Shown here: in pieces, positions 11,798-23,319 of the stretch | Position numbering within the stretch: position 1 is the first letter of the stretch | How the letters are laid out: every line of letters begins with the position of its first letter | From: Platanthera guangdongensis | Taxonomy: Eukaryota; Streptophyta; Magnoliopsida; Asparagales; Orchidaceae | Direction: 5' to 3' | NCBI GenBank assembly: GCA_039583875.1 | Contig: CM077166.1 | Span: 93,776,094-93,840,093 of the forward strand | DNA: 64,000 nt | The notes under the pieces: model-generated | Told to the model about the DNA's origin: nothing | The model's input: only the letters and a program-made list of their open reading frames with translations | Database searches by the model: none | Translations under genes and position numbers: made by a program

Positions 11798-11930
11798 AAT
11801 ACACATTTATGACCGTTGTGGGTCCCACCAGAAGAAACCATAATATCGTTCAAAACAGCACCTCAACATTTGAACCGGTCCAGCGGGATCCAGAAAAATC
11901 GTCTAAGGCAAATCGGCGAGAATCGAAAGT

Positions 11931-12150
11931 GATTCTCGTCGAATCGGCGAGAATCGAAGGTGATTCTCGTCGATTCGGCGAGAATCAAAGGTGATTCCCG
12001 TCGATTTTGACTTATTGGCACGCTCTGATTTAGCCGGATAGAGACGGCGAGAATCAGCCAGTGATTCTCGCCGATTCGGCGAGAATCACTAGTGATTCTC
12101 AATCACTAGTGATTCTCCCCGAATCGGCGAGAATCACTTGGTGATTCTCG
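11931..12150. repeat. GATTCTCG palindrome array in LTR G
   Basis: Units are built from GATTCTCG and its complement CGAGAATC. Examples: 11931-11955; 11962-11986; 12046-12072 (GGCGAGAATC, 7-bp spacer, GATTCTCGCC); 12063-12087 (12-bp arms GATTCTCGCCGA and TCGGCGAGAATC around one T); 12081-12100 (perfect palindrome of GAGAATCACT and its complement); and 12130-12150. The first three GATTCYCG starts are 31 bp apart. Confidence 0.9.
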
Positions 12151-12345
12151 TCGATTAACACTTAGACGATTTTTCGTCTTTCCGCCCATGAGCTGCTCTT
12201 TGACCCATCTTTGCTCCTTGTCTGCTCTTGCATAATCACAGCCCTGTACTTGAAAGTAAGTACACTCCAATAGAGAGAGTACACGTAGGCCAACACACTG
12301 ATCTGCTCAACGAGGGATTACGTCGTGCAGACCCGTGTATATTGA

Positions 12346-12591
12346 CCTACTGCACCCTAACATTGGTGTGCACTTAGCGTGGAATAACTGCAAGCACAAC
12401 ATGAAATATTTTATCAAATCATTGTCTATTTACCTTAGCTTGTTCATGGGCTTCTTCAAATCAGGTACGTTGTGGATACAATACCCAACATATAGGAACA
12501 CGCAGGTTCCTCAAACACGTGTATTTTTCATTCCTAAGTGGATATTCATGGGTTCTTTTTAATGTTATAACGATGACGCACACATGTGCTC
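12346..12591. other. Unassigned stretch between G and D
   Basis: About 250 bp with no similarity that I can recognise to other parts of the window and no coding signal. It may be part of the sequence into which G and D inserted. Confidence 0.3.
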
Positions 12592-12661
12592 ACCACCCCT
12601 TAAAAGAATTCGCCCACGAATTCATTTAAGGCTAACCGTAACCAGAAGTCTGATAACAAAT
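12592..12661 (-). other. Collapsed internal region of element D
   Basis: On the minus strand, LTR D ends in GTGTTACA and is followed by TTGTTATCAGACTTC, a variant tRNA-iMet primer site. Only about 35 bp later comes AATTCGTGGGCGAATTCTTTTAAGGGG. That resembles the sequence just before the 3' LTR in element B (ACGAAATTCTTTTAAGG at 50397-50412). So the two ends of the internal region are nearly joined and all gag-pol is missing. Confidence 0.55.
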
Positions 12662-14628
12662 TGTAACACCCCCATCCGTCCCATGGCATATAACAGAAGG
12701 TCCATCCGGAACCCGATGCCATATACCACGGACAGTCGAAAGGGTTACATAAGAATATCCAAACTATCTAATTAATACTACTCGTCCTACACAAAGCATT
12801 CTAGCGAAAGCTTTTAAATAGTTGAAAGAACCCAAAACTTAAATCCATAATCATGATTGTCCACATCCACACAACAGGAATGAAAACCAAATACACTGAA
12901 AGGGTACACAGCCTTATGGCCTTACAAATATTCACTTAATAAGATAGTGTCTTACATACATCGGTTCGCGCGGGCCGGCCACTCATGAAAAAATAAAACA
13001 ACTATTCTTTACGGCCTTCAAAGGCCAGCACAGCAACATGGGCTCCAGCCCGCTAACTTGAACTCGGCTCCGCAGCACCTGCAAGCAACATTCCACCGCA
13101 CGGTGGCAAACACTGCAACGGTCAGCAAAAGCCGATCAAATTATAACGACCCCGTCCCTTTCATGGGATGGCGGTGCTCCTTCCATGCATATCATTAGCC
13201 CAGCTAAACAATTATGTAAAAACATACTTCACCACAGGTGTAGGCTCGCACGGCCAAACACCCCGTGCACTCAGGGAACATTAACAGTGAATCCTGACAC
13301 TTTAGCGTCTTCACCACCGCCCACAGGATGGCAACAACATGAGCATTTTATCCTTTCTGACCACTGTCTAAGGCTCCCGACTATGCCAACGGCCAGTCCT
13401 CTTTTCGGGTCTCTCGCACCGAACCACATAACAAAGGCCCAATTCTACTTGCCCATTGCTCAACCGCGTAGTTCACCTTAAGACGTACGTACGGGCCAAG
13501 CTTCTCTCGGATCCTGACATTTCCAAACAATAACATAACCCAGTTATGTTCAAGGTCGGTTCCCAGACCGCCAAGATAGCAGAACAATGATTCCGCTCAA
13601 ATTTTCGGGTTCACCTTGGAGCAAACCTCCAAGGATCCCTGCTGTAATCTACCGCATAGAAACCCGAAAGCCCAAAGCATGAAGTCTTCTCCGGCAAATC
13701 ATAACAAATAAACATCACCGATCCAGACCAACATGTCCAGGTAGGCTTCACACACAATGCCTATGCCCGTACTTCGATTACGGACTCTATATGCAACACA
13801 AGTGGGACTATTCACATCAACCCCAAGGAACACCACGCACTCACCGCACACTCACGGGAGCGGGTTTCCCTTATGCAAAAAGGAAGAGCTTCACATGCTC
13901 AAGTGGAGAATCGTTACCCTTTTAGTTCGCTTTTGCGCCATGGAAAAACTACACTGATGGAAATCTTCGCAACGAACTTTCCTCCACGGATCCGCTCTCA
14001 GATCTCAAAACGGTGCTCCGATGCTCCGCCGGCGGCCGGAATCCTCCTTCTTCTTCCTCCTCTCTCTAACTCCTTGGAAAGAGAATGGTTTGGAGAAAAT
14101 GAAGAATTAACTCCCCCATTCCCGGCCTTAACAGAGCATGATACCGCCTGAACCATTGGATCTCACTTAAAGAAAATGAACGGCTCAGATCTGCACAAAA
14201 CTCCCCAGACCTGGGCCGAACACGGCCTCGCACACGGCCGTGTCCCAGGCCGTGTGCCTCGATCCAGGCACGATCGTCGAACACAAAGACTCACACGGGC
14301 TCAGACACGCCCGTGTCTCACTCGACACGCCCGTGTCGGGTCCTCAACACGCCCGTGTCCTGGGGCATGTCACATATAACCGCCACGCCAACCTACACGA
14401 CCCTTGGAAACATGTGTACTGACACTGGTAGGCACACGCCCGTGTCAAATGACACGCCCATGTCATTAAGCCGTGTTTCTTGTCGTGTCCTTATCGGGAT
14501 AAAATCGGCCAAAACACCATGCCATACACGGCCTTGGACACGCCCATGTTCGAGGACATGTACCCCTATACAGGCACCAAAATCCCTTTTTATGCGACGA
14601 ACTCAAATACATTTTTCGGGGCGTTACA
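12662..14628 (-). repeat. LTR of Gypsy element D
   Basis: On the minus strand it starts TGTAACGCCCCG and ends GGGGGTGTTACA, the inverted TGTAAC/GTTACA termini also found in B. It shares with B the purine-rich leader, the word GATCCGTGGAGG, and the GACACGGGCGTGTC palindrome array. Length 1967 bp. No target duplication is recognisable: CAAAT on the left, ATACA on the right. Open frames inside it are short and overlap the palindromes. Confidence 0.75.
14217..14560. repeat. ACACGGGCGTGT palindrome cluster in LTR D
   Basis: At least ten copies of CACGCCCGTGTC, CACGGCCGTGT or near variants in about 340 bp. The core word is the same as in the B LTRs, although the rest of the two LTRs has diverged strongly. 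Confidence 0.85.
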
Positions 14629-17600
14629 ATACACACTACCGGGCCTAGACATCCCATACACCTCTATACACATCCTAGGTGCACTCTAAAGTCTTGCGTA
14701 CTATTTCCTGGCTACCCACCAGTCTTTTTGGTCGACTGTGCATTCTTGGGTATCGTCCTCCAGACCGCAGTGTAAAACAACCCACTGGCCCCTCAAATCC
14801 TCATACCTCGCCAGAGTCACCGTACTGTCACCGGTGTGACGATTGGCCCAATACTGCATGACCCGCCACAGGTTTATGCATATGAAAGATATTCCAACCC
14901 GAGACTCCAGCTCGCAGGACCAACCCATCCTGAATCCATCCAATCCATCACGGGTGAGATTGCACACTAGTGCCTTTATTCTGAATCACTCCAACACATC
15001 ACGTGTGAGATTGCACACTAGTGCCTTTATTCTGAATCCCTCTAACCCATCACGGGTGAGAATGAGCATCAATGTCTTGTCCTATTAGACTACTCTTGTC
15101 TAGTGTTTGTTACACCTTGTAGTTTATGGTTAATCCCAGAACTGCCCAGGGGATGCCCGGTGAAGGGCTCTCGAGGGCACTAGGAACTACGATGGGTTGA
15201 ATCCCAAAGCTCCCTTTCGCAAGTATATTTATTTTTATTAATATCTACCGATGATCCATACCCAGCTCCCGTTGTTACTCTAAAACGAACCTAATGAATT
15301 AAGTTATTATTTGGGAATTTGGCGGTCTTCTGTCGGACTCCGTTCTAGTTATTGTCCATGGGGTCTTGCACTCTATCGCTCGATACTATGGAATGACCTA
15401 CTGGACACCAATCAGGGTTTGTCTTCCCAATGTAGTTACCAACTCAACCTTCTATCATATCCCCTGTGGGTCCCAGTGACATGTATTACATTTTGCTAAG
15501 CGCACCCATGACCTAAGTTGACCTGTATGACGTGTCATCCAAACTCTTGGGTCAGATGCCCCTAAATAGTTATCATGGTTGTTATGATGTATGATAATGA
15601 TTGAACTAGGTTTCATTATTTTTTTTCTAAGGGATTAAGGGGCCTAAATTAATTCTTTTAATTGCTCAACCGGGTCACCTTGAACATGAAGTACTATATA
15701 TAATGGTTCAATCTACCTAAGAAATTTACTAGGTGTTCTATAAGGTTAAATATTGCTGCCTATGAGATTTCATAGTATTTCCATGCAAATTCTATTTATT
15801 TCTCATTTAATATTAAAATTCCAATTCAATCACTTTCCAAATAAAGTACCTCTACTACTCAATCAAAAACTCTGAGAAAATAAGTGGGTGTTCATGATGA
15901 TATAATAAGGCTAAGTGTAGAATTTCCCAATCTTAATCAATGATCTGACCTACCTTATATCCATTTAGACAATATTATGAAAATGCAATTATAAGGGTTT
16001 TAACATATACACACATCTAATAATTCTCAAATACTTTATCAGGAACCCAAACACAAGAACAATCCACTGTAAAATTTTTGATAATTTTAAAACAATAATT
16101 TCCCTTATTTTTAATTAATTTCCAAAAGGGACAAAATGGTAAAATCTACATAAAATCCAAGGAAACATTATTAAATAGGGCCATAAATTTTCCCAGAGGT
16201 GAACTTTGCCCTACTAGAGCTTGTGTCAAAAATCCATAATTTAATGAATTTATTTGCGCTATTTTCCAAATTTATTTCCTAACTAGACACATTTTCCAAT
16301 AATTCCAAATAATGGGATCTTTGATCCCAAAAATCCCAAATTTCCCATGGGAGGTATATACCATTATTATGAGCCTCTGTCCAAAGTTTCATGGAGTTTC
16401 AATGAACCAATTAGGCTAAATCCACATTTTTCTATTTTTACTATTGGCATCCCAAATTTGAATATGTCAATCTCATGCATGTGGGATTTCCCAAACATGC
16501 AGAGGTCAAAATGACCTGAAATTTTTATCATGGATTTATCTTGACCTAATGAACATCCCACCCAAATTTGTGGGCATTTGGATTCATATATCTCCAAAAA
16601 TACACTTAATTTAATTTTTAGTATTTCATCAAATACTATAGAAAAATTCTGACCAAAAATTCTCATTTTTGGTCAGACACTAGTTTTATACATAACACAA
16701 GCCTGGCTAAAATTGGAAGTCATAGTGACTTATGGTTTGGCTTGGTAATTTATTTTAAGATTTTCCCTAGCCTAGGACCAGCCTGGTAGAATGGCCCTAC
16801 AGGGAGTTCTATGGTACCAAATTATGAGTTTAGGGTGTCATTTTAAGGGTAAGGTCAATCCCAACATTTTTATGTTCAGAGCTACCTCTGAAGGTGCCTC
16901 TAAGAGGCCTAAAGTTGACATTAAAAGTTACCGTAAAAGTGTGACAGAATTAATACTATTCATAATAAACATTTTAATTAAATGAACTGGAATTAATTTG
17001 GACGTCATCGGGTCATCGTCCCCATCAGCCAACGGTTGAGATTAAATCTTCCTGGGCCATGTTTGCTGGCTTATTCCGGCCACCTGGGCCGGTGCCACCA
17101 CCGGTGATTATTGCCACCACCTTCGTTGAGGTGGTGGTTAGCGTTTCCCGGCGGTGAGGCTGCCGGAGGCGGCTCCTCCGGCTATCCCGAGCAAGAAGAA
17201 AAGCTTGGGAAATTTCACTCTTCCTCTCATGACATTAGGCTCAATTGAGCCTGATGTCTCGCCTTATTGAGCTAGATAGCTAGCACGGAGTGAGGTGAGT
17301 TGAATCGAACATGCAGCCGGGCTTGGCGGCATGTGAGGTGGCGGTGCTCCATGGCCGAAGCTTACTCCATCGAACTAGCCCGATTCTCTATTTTTTCAGC
17401 AAAAGCCTTGCTCCAGTAGTCGAACTCCACTCGTTTCCACCTCCTGAAGCTGATTGTGGGCTTAGATTTGGCTGGGAGTGACTGTGGGAGAAGTTTGAAT
17501 TAAGGGGGTGGTCTTCCATGGCTTTGGAATATCCTCCTGGCCACCAGGTGTCCCCAAACCCCTCCACCTTGCTGGAATGATCCTTGGAAGCTCAGCCAAC

Positions 17601-18272
17601 AACTTGGGCAGAGGAAAGGAGGGCCACATGGCCTCCATACTATCTCTCCGTCTCTTCTCTCTCCTCCTTTTCTCCAAAATGTCTAAATTACCCCCATGCA
17701 TGAATTCTCTCTCCAATTTGAGGAGGGTAGGGGCTATCATTAACCCTGTAGGCTTCTCATGGGCCTTGGCTCATGGACTTTGACCATTGTGAATGGGCTT
17801 GGCCTCCCTTTTTCTTCCTTTAGGCCATTTGTTGACTTGTTGACTTATAGGGTTGACTTGGTCAATCTGATGAGTGAGCTCGCCCTACTTGATCGTCATG
17901 GTCCTTATGGAACCACCCAACTTTGGTTGGGCCATGGTGATGCCCTATTTGGGTTAATTGGGCATTTAGGTGTGGGTTTGACCAAATTATGGTTTAGAGT
18001 TGACATGGGTCAACTTGGGTCAATAGGTGACCCAATGATGTGTCTTATGGTTCACTTAGACTGTTATTATGGTTAGGGGTGTTGTGGTGGGGCCTAAGTG
18101 TAGCTAAGCCCCCAATTTGGGCTAATTTGACTTGGGTTAACTTAGGCCCTATAGTGGGTCCCATGTGACTACACCCTAACTCCATGGTTCAAACCTAGCC
18201 TAAACTCATGCCCCCACCACATGTCCTAACCCAAACCAAGTAGAGGGGTCTAATTGGAAATGAGATGTTACA
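14629..18272 (-). repeat. 3' LTR of element C (left part displaced)
   Basis: On the minus strand it starts TGTAACATCTCATTTCC at 18272, directly beside the chromodomain end of C. It runs left to 14629, where D abuts. ATACACACTACC..GCCTAGACATC at 14629-14653 equals the site in the right-hand C LTR where E is inserted (61340-61363). If this and the right-hand fragment (about 60276-61363) complement each other, the LTR is more than 4.5 kb long. From 15231 to 18272 I see only AT-rich and short unrelated open frames, and no gene. The segment at 14940-15065 holds three short tandem units (AATCC...CACGGGTGAGATTGCACACTAGTG type, about 48 bp each). Confidence 0.6.
14935..15065. repeat. Three tandem units of about 48 bp
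   Basis: The words TCTGAATC...ATCACGGGTGAGA and TTGCACACTAGTGCCTTTATT recur three times in direct orientation with small changes, inside the C-type LTR. The repeated encoded peptide (NPSNPSRVRLHTSAFIL) comes from a frame with no other coding support. Confidence 0.8.
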
Positions 18273-18362
18273 AACCCCAATAAACAAAAAAAATATTTTC
18301 GGCCCCGAAATTTAAGTTCGGGTCTACGGGGTTTCTATACATAAAAAAAAAAATTAATTACT

Positions 18363-19703
18363 TTAGACAAAAATTAAAGTATTACCTGAGGTAAAAAGTT
18401 CCAGGTGCCGCTCTGACATCAGATCCCTCGGCTCCCAAGTGTGCTCCTCCCATCCGTGGTTGGACCACAAGACCTTCACTAGGGGAACCTTTTTCTTCCG
18501 CAACACTCGGACTGCGGTATCATCGATCCGCAGCGGCTCTAAGTGAACTTATCTGTCAAATGTTAACTAGCGTGCTGTATTGGTGACATGTTGCTCCAGC
18601 CGAAGGAGAGCCCTCCGTAGCGAAGAGATGTGTAAGACATCGTGCACTGTCCCTAACTCTGCCAGCAGCTCCAGCCAGTAGGCCAAGGGGCCGATCCGCT
18701 CTAGGATCAAATATGGCCCCATATATCGAGAACTGAACTTTTTGTGCCTCTGCACACAAGAAACACCATGCACTGGACGTATCTTCAAGAACACTCTGTC
18801 CCCTACCTGGAACTCCACCTTTCGATGTCGCACATCGTAGTATTTAGCCTGCCTACTTTGAGCCTCCAGCATCCGGTCCCTGATCTGTCGTATCTGAGCA
18901 TCCGTATCCTCAATGTATTCCGATCCAAGTGCCCTAGGGTCCTCATCCTAAACTCAAGATAGCGGTGTCCGGCACTTCCTCGCGTAAAGAGCCTCGTAAG
19001 GTGCCATCCTAATGCTCGCCTGTTGACTGTTGTTGTAGGAGAACTCAACCAGTGGCAACAGTCTCTCCCAGGTACTCCCTGTATCCAGTATACACAATCG
19101 TAGTAGATCCTCCATGGTCCTGATGGTCCGCTCTGTATGACCGTGGGTATGTGGATGGAAAGCGGTGCTAAAAGTAAGCTGAGAACCCAAGTATGCTTGT
19201 ACCGCTCTCCACTCCCTAAAAGTGAATCAACCGTCACGATCCGAGACAATCGTCCTGGGGACCCCATGGTACCTGACGAACTACTCCATAAACAACCTCA
19301 CCAAAGCCACAACTGAGTTGTCCTTCCTGATCGGTATAAACCGGGCCACCTTGGTCAATCTATCGACAATGACACAAACAGAATCGTGCGCTGAGTGGGA
19401 GTGAGGCAATCCATGCACAAAGTCCATAACAATATCTTTGAACGTCCACTCAGGTATCGGTAGTGATAGTAGTAATCCTCCTTGGCTCTTGCACTCTGCC
19501 TTTACTCACTGGCATGTCTCGTAGTGTGTCACATAGAAGATGATCTCCCTCTTCATTCTCGGCCAATACATGCTCCTCCGTAGATCCGCTGTCATCTTGG
19601 TGATACCGGGGTGCACTGAGTGCCGAGAATAGTGTGCCTCCCTGAGTATATCCTCCCGGATACCACCTCCTGCGGGTATATAAACACGACCATGGAAATT
19701 AAC
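18363..19703 (-). pseudogene. Integrase and chromodomain of element C
   Basis: Integrase joins retroelement cDNA to host DNA; the chromodomain targets it to chromatin. Read leftward: H2C2-type zinc finger (HSVHPGITKMTADLRRSMYWPRMK, about 19620-19510) with stops, the first catalytic Asp in VMDFVHGLP, and the second in IVSDRDG. The third residue is the Glu of HTERTIRTMEDLLR (about 19130). Then follow the C-terminal RQAKYYDVRHRKVEFQVGDRVFLKIRP segment and a chromodomain-like end (KVPLVKVLWSNHGWEEHTWEP, about 18420-18490). A stop at 18363 ends it just before the LTR. Stops and frameshifts break it throughout. Element A interrupts the protein just upstream of the zinc finger. Confidence 0.85.
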
Positions 19704-19708
19704 GAGGT
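19704..19708. other. Target-site duplication of element A, left copy
   Basis: GAGGT, repeated exactly at 56803-56807. Both copies lie in the pol gene of C, so the bases on the two sides of A belong to one interrupted sequence. Confidence 0.95.
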
Positions 19709-20903
19709 TGATGGAGACGACGGCCCCCAACATGATGAAGACGGCGACGACCTGCATACGGAATATTTTTCCCCTCCTCCAGTCAAAGACTTGCAGCGCC
19801 GTGGTGATCTAGTTGAGCGACGCTACAATCTCCGCCCTCGGCGGAAGACTGCAACTTAAAATTTTATTTAAATTTATTTGCTATTTTATGAGCGTGTTTA
19901 TTTCATCTATTGTTTAAAACTATGGTGTGTGTGTTATTTTTTTATTTGGGCTGCATGTAGCCAAACTCTTTAATGTAACCCTATATAAGGCCATGATGTG
20001 TTTATTTTCATTTCAAGTTGAATGAGAAATTGAAATTCTACCTCCAGTGGAATCTTCCCCCTCTCCCTCCTATTCTAATTTCGGCCCCCCTCTCAACCCT
20101 AGCCTTCTCCCTCTTCTTGGACGCCAACCTCCACTCCCTCCCTCATTCTCTCGTCCACCCACCCCTCCTCCTTCCAAGTTGCCAACCCTCTAGCCTCCTC
20201 TCCCTCTCATCCATAGCCGATCACCCACCGACAAGCACAACCGACCACCCCTTCCGCCTTCAAGGAAGAATCCGGCCACCCTTTCTCTCTAGGTGGCTAG
20301 ATCATGGTGCTTGTGACAAGCTCTCGTGGATCTCGGCCAAGGCGTGACGCGATGAAGGAGGACAAGTTTCCTCTCCATCTGGCGCAACTCCGGCGGAACC
20401 GTGGAAGAGCGACTCAAGTGAGATAATCGGAATCATCTATTCCGGTTGGGGTAACGAAAATCTCTACCTTTGTGTGATTCCTTCCGTAGATAATTTCGTG
20501 GTGGATGTTCTTGGCGTTGGATTTAGAATCGTTGAATTTTCGTGGTTTTCTTTGATTGTTTGTGTTCATCTTAATTGAAAATAATTTCCGCAAAGGTTTG
20601 GCGAAACTCGTAACTTTTTGTTGGGAGAGATCTACCTTTTCTTGGATCGTACTTTTGGTAGATCTCTTTTGGTACAACCTTCTCTCGCTCGGACCGGGTG
20701 GGTCCTTTCAGGCAGAAAGGATATTGGCTTATCGCCTCTATCCGATCCTAAGCGGTTTGGCTACCCGTAAATTAGCGTTAACGTGATAATATTGCGCGGT
20801 GTTTGCATGGCGTGGTAATTTGTGCAAGTGGTAATTCGAATCGTAGAGAGACAAAACGTGTTAATCCATAGATCTTCCGGCGTTAAGGCTTTGGCTTGCA
20901 TCA
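19709..20903 (+). repeat. 5' LTR of element A
   Basis: Starts TGATGGAGACG and ends TTGCATCA. A TATA box (CTATATAAGG, 19981-19990) is followed by a long pyrimidine-rich stretch (20040-20290). The first 150 bp can be read as the C-terminus of the chromodomain protein (through VERRYNLRPRRKTAT, stop at about 19857), because pol runs into the 3' LTR and the 5' LTR is a copy of that. Relative to the 3' LTR it has about 28 extra bases near 20671. Confidence 0.95.
19981..19990 (+). promoter_or_regulatory. TATA box of LTR A
   Basis: CTATATAAGG lies 46 bp before the ATG-containing CT-rich leader. The same box is at 55905-55914 in the 3' LTR and at 2543-2550 in A2. Confidence 0.7.
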
Positions 20904-20906
20904 ATT

Positions 20907-20918
20907 TGGTAACAGAGC
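20907..20918 (+). other. Primer-binding site of element A
   Basis: TGGTAACAGAGC, three bases after the LTR end. It differs by one base from the usual initiator-Met tRNA complement. Confidence 0.9.
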
Positions 20919-21161
20919 GAGGTTCACAATAATTTCTTAATTGGCACCGTCCCCTGGTTATTGCACGTCGGCATGCACTTTTCTTGTTTATTTTCGACTC
21001 AAAATTTTCAAAAAACAATTCTTGCTGGTCTGTCAATAGTGGCCTAGATTTCTTATTTTTCAGCAAAGTTCAAAAAAAAAATTAATAAACTTCTTTTTGT
21101 TTCCAGTAAGAAAACACACAAAAAAAAATTTTTTTACCCTAACCATTAAGGGGAACAATTC
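20919..21161 (+). other. 5' leader of element A, interrupted by element I
   Basis: Non-coding and AT-rich with A-runs near 21075 and 21120. It resumes at 33955 and reaches the gag ATG at 34041, so the leader would be about 330 bp without element I. Confidence 0.7.
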
Positions 21162-23119
21162 TGAAAGTGAGGGTTAGGTCTACAATACTCTAGAGGGGGA
21201 GTGAATAGAGTATATTTAAATTTTGTTAGGTCTCAAATAAAAGTGCTGATACAACTTTTGCTGTAAACTGAAAGAGTGCAGTAATTAAGAAAACAGAGAA
21301 TAGAAAATAATAAACTTAATCACAGCCACACACCAAGAACAAAAAGAAAAAGGTAGGCAACCATGCGACACAAGAAGTTTATAGTGGTTCCCCAAATCTG
21401 GGTAGTCCACTCTTCTACCACCCTTGGTAGGAATCCACTCAGGTTTTTGATTAGGTGTCTGACACCAATGGGTTTTGATCAGGTCCCCAAAAACCAACTC
21501 AAGTCTTTTGGTTATGAGACTTGCAACCAGGAATCACTTTTGAAGGGAGATAACAACCCTTTATACAGGAGGGGGTGAGAGAGTGATTTGTCTTCTCTGT
21601 CAACAATCAGAGAGAAAACTTATGTGGAATGGTGTTAGCAAACAACTCCCCCTGAGATGTAGAATGGTTCAGGTTTGCAGGAAGGTTTGCTTCAGGGTGA
21701 TAGGTCTTCAATCAGAGTTCTTGACAAGTAGTGATGTAGGAGCTTCTTGACTGATTTGATATCTGTTGTCCTTGGAAGTCCTGGAGAGAATTTTGAAGAA
21801 GAAGACTCTTGATATTTTATGATTGTTCTTCTTCTTCTGAATGAAGATCATTGCCTGTCACTGTGAGCTTCAGTATGATTTGCTTGTGTGAAGCTTTTCT
21901 ACAACTATATGAATTCTTGCAGTCAATCTGTGTGTGTCACTCTATTATTTTTTTACTAAGTCTGTTCTTGTTCTGTATATGTGATTGTCGATCTTCTTTT
22001 CTTCTATATCTTTTCAAAAATTTGAATCCTCTGTAATTAATGCTGACGCCTTGAGAATAATCAGCATTTAATCATTTCCTCAACTGTCCCGTGGAAAGTC
22101 GGCAAGTAATTTTCCTGAAGAAGACTGTAATCAATGCTCCTTCTAACGGATACATTCAGAGAATGTAGAGCATTAATTACTCAGGAATTTCCGCATTAGA
22201 ATGGGGACAGAAGGCCCGAAATGGCTAAGTCTGAAGTCGTCAAACAGTTGGCAGAATTCGTCGAACTGAATTACCAATTCGTCGAGCTGAGATATTAAAT
22301 TCGTCAACCAGACGGTTTCTGTTCGTTGAGCTGAGTTCCAAGAACGTCGAGCTGATAACATAACTTGCATGCTTTAGAACCTTTGCCTTTTCTGTCTGAA
22401 GTTCGTCGAGCTGACAATTGCATTCGTCGACTGGAGTTCAGCAACCATTCTGGACTTAGTCGAGTATTTTGTGTTGACTGATATTCTGTGTGTCGACGTG
22501 AATCTTCTGGTGTCGACACAAGTTTTCTGGTGTCGACATAAGTGGGTGTTGACTGATTAGTGTAGGTGTCGACACAAATCTTTTGGTGTCGACATAGCTG
22601 GTGTCGACACATGCCCTAAGTGTCGACACAAATCTTCTGGTTCCAGAATTAGTCGAGTAGAGTTCTGAGTTCGTCGACCTGAGAAGTTGACTTCGTCGAC
22701 TTGAGAAGTTGTGAGCTTGAGATCCAAGTTCGTCGAGCTCAGAATCTTGTTCGTCGACCAAAGTCTGAAGTTGGACTTAGAATAATCTGAAGTTATCCTG
22801 ACTTTAGTTTATTAAAGTATCCCAGTTTTCATCGACCAGAGAATGAAGATCATCGAGCTCAACTCAGAGAAATATCTCAAGATCGTCGAGCTGAGAACGT
22901 CTTTCGTCGACCTGAGTTCGACGAACGTTGAACTCATTTTACTTTGTCTTGAAATCTTCTAAGTCTTGAGTCTCCGATAGTCTTGTTGATACCTGGTCCA
23001 TCTGATGTTGACTCTAAGGACTTCGACTAGACTCTAGGACACAACTTTGACCCTGGCTATACATGTTGGGTCACATCCTAAGTTAGTGAACCTAGCCAAA
23101 ATCAACTAGGGATCCAACA
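21162..23119 (-). repeat. 3' LTR of element I
   Basis: On the plus strand it starts TGAAAGTGAGGG and ends GGATCCAACA. It aligns nearly end to end with 32008-33949 with few differences. The inner part, which is U3 in minus-strand sense, holds the TCGTCGA and TGTCGACA arrays. The outer part (21170-22050) is AT-rich. Confidence 0.95.
22257..22935. repeat. TCGTCGA/TGTCGACA motif array, 3' LTR of I
   Basis: More than 20 copies of GTCGA-centred words. The middle part has GTCGAC at 22492, 22512, 22532, 22568, 22588, 22603 and 22622, most extended to TGTCGACA, with degenerate GTTGAC at 22473 and 22548, spacing 14-20 bp. On either side are TTCGTCGA words followed by ACTG, GCTG or CCTG. Confidence 0.9.
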
Positions 23120-23130
23120 ATCTCCCCCTA
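23120..23130 (-). other. Polypurine tract of element I
   Basis: TAGGGGGAGAT on the minus strand, directly before the 3' LTR. It primes plus-strand DNA synthesis in retroelements. About 190 bp of AT-rich non-coding sequence (23131-23319) separate it from the extra ORF. Confidence 0.85.
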
Positions 23131-23319
23131 TTTGGGTGAGGTCACTAATAGACTCAAAACATACACATAAAAATAAACAAAGCAAGAAAAATATATATCT
23201 GGCAGAGAATTACCAACACATGCAGCAGATATATATGTTTATAAGCTTTGTTTAAACAGATAACACAGTTTCACAGCAAATGCAGAAAGAAAAGCAAAGA
23301 AATTAAAACAAAGTAAGGA

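Larger units (their letters stand above)
10930..12345 (-). repeat. 5' LTR of Copia element G (outer end approximate)
   Basis: The inner end is fixed by the primer-binding site. On the minus strand the LTR has a palindrome array (12150 down to 11931), then a TATA box (11779-11797), then the transcribed part. The outer end is not certain; a CA-ending boundary lies somewhere in about 12285-12355. The inner end carries CACCTATGGGGGGAATAGGTGA, a Copia LTR-end word also seen in H. Confidence 0.65.

Noticed and set aside
12657..14633. Target-site duplication for D
   Set aside because: CAAAT on the left and ATACA on the right do not match, and the left side is internal D sequence.
17462..17783. Overlapping open frames on both strands within the C LTR
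   Set aside because: No recognisable domain, low-complexity basic composition, and location in LTR leader sequence.
20018..20347. Hydrophobic, Pro/Ser/Leu-rich open frame present in both A LTRs
   Set aside because: It arises from the pyrimidine-rich leader; the copy at 55942 breaks early and no family resembles it.
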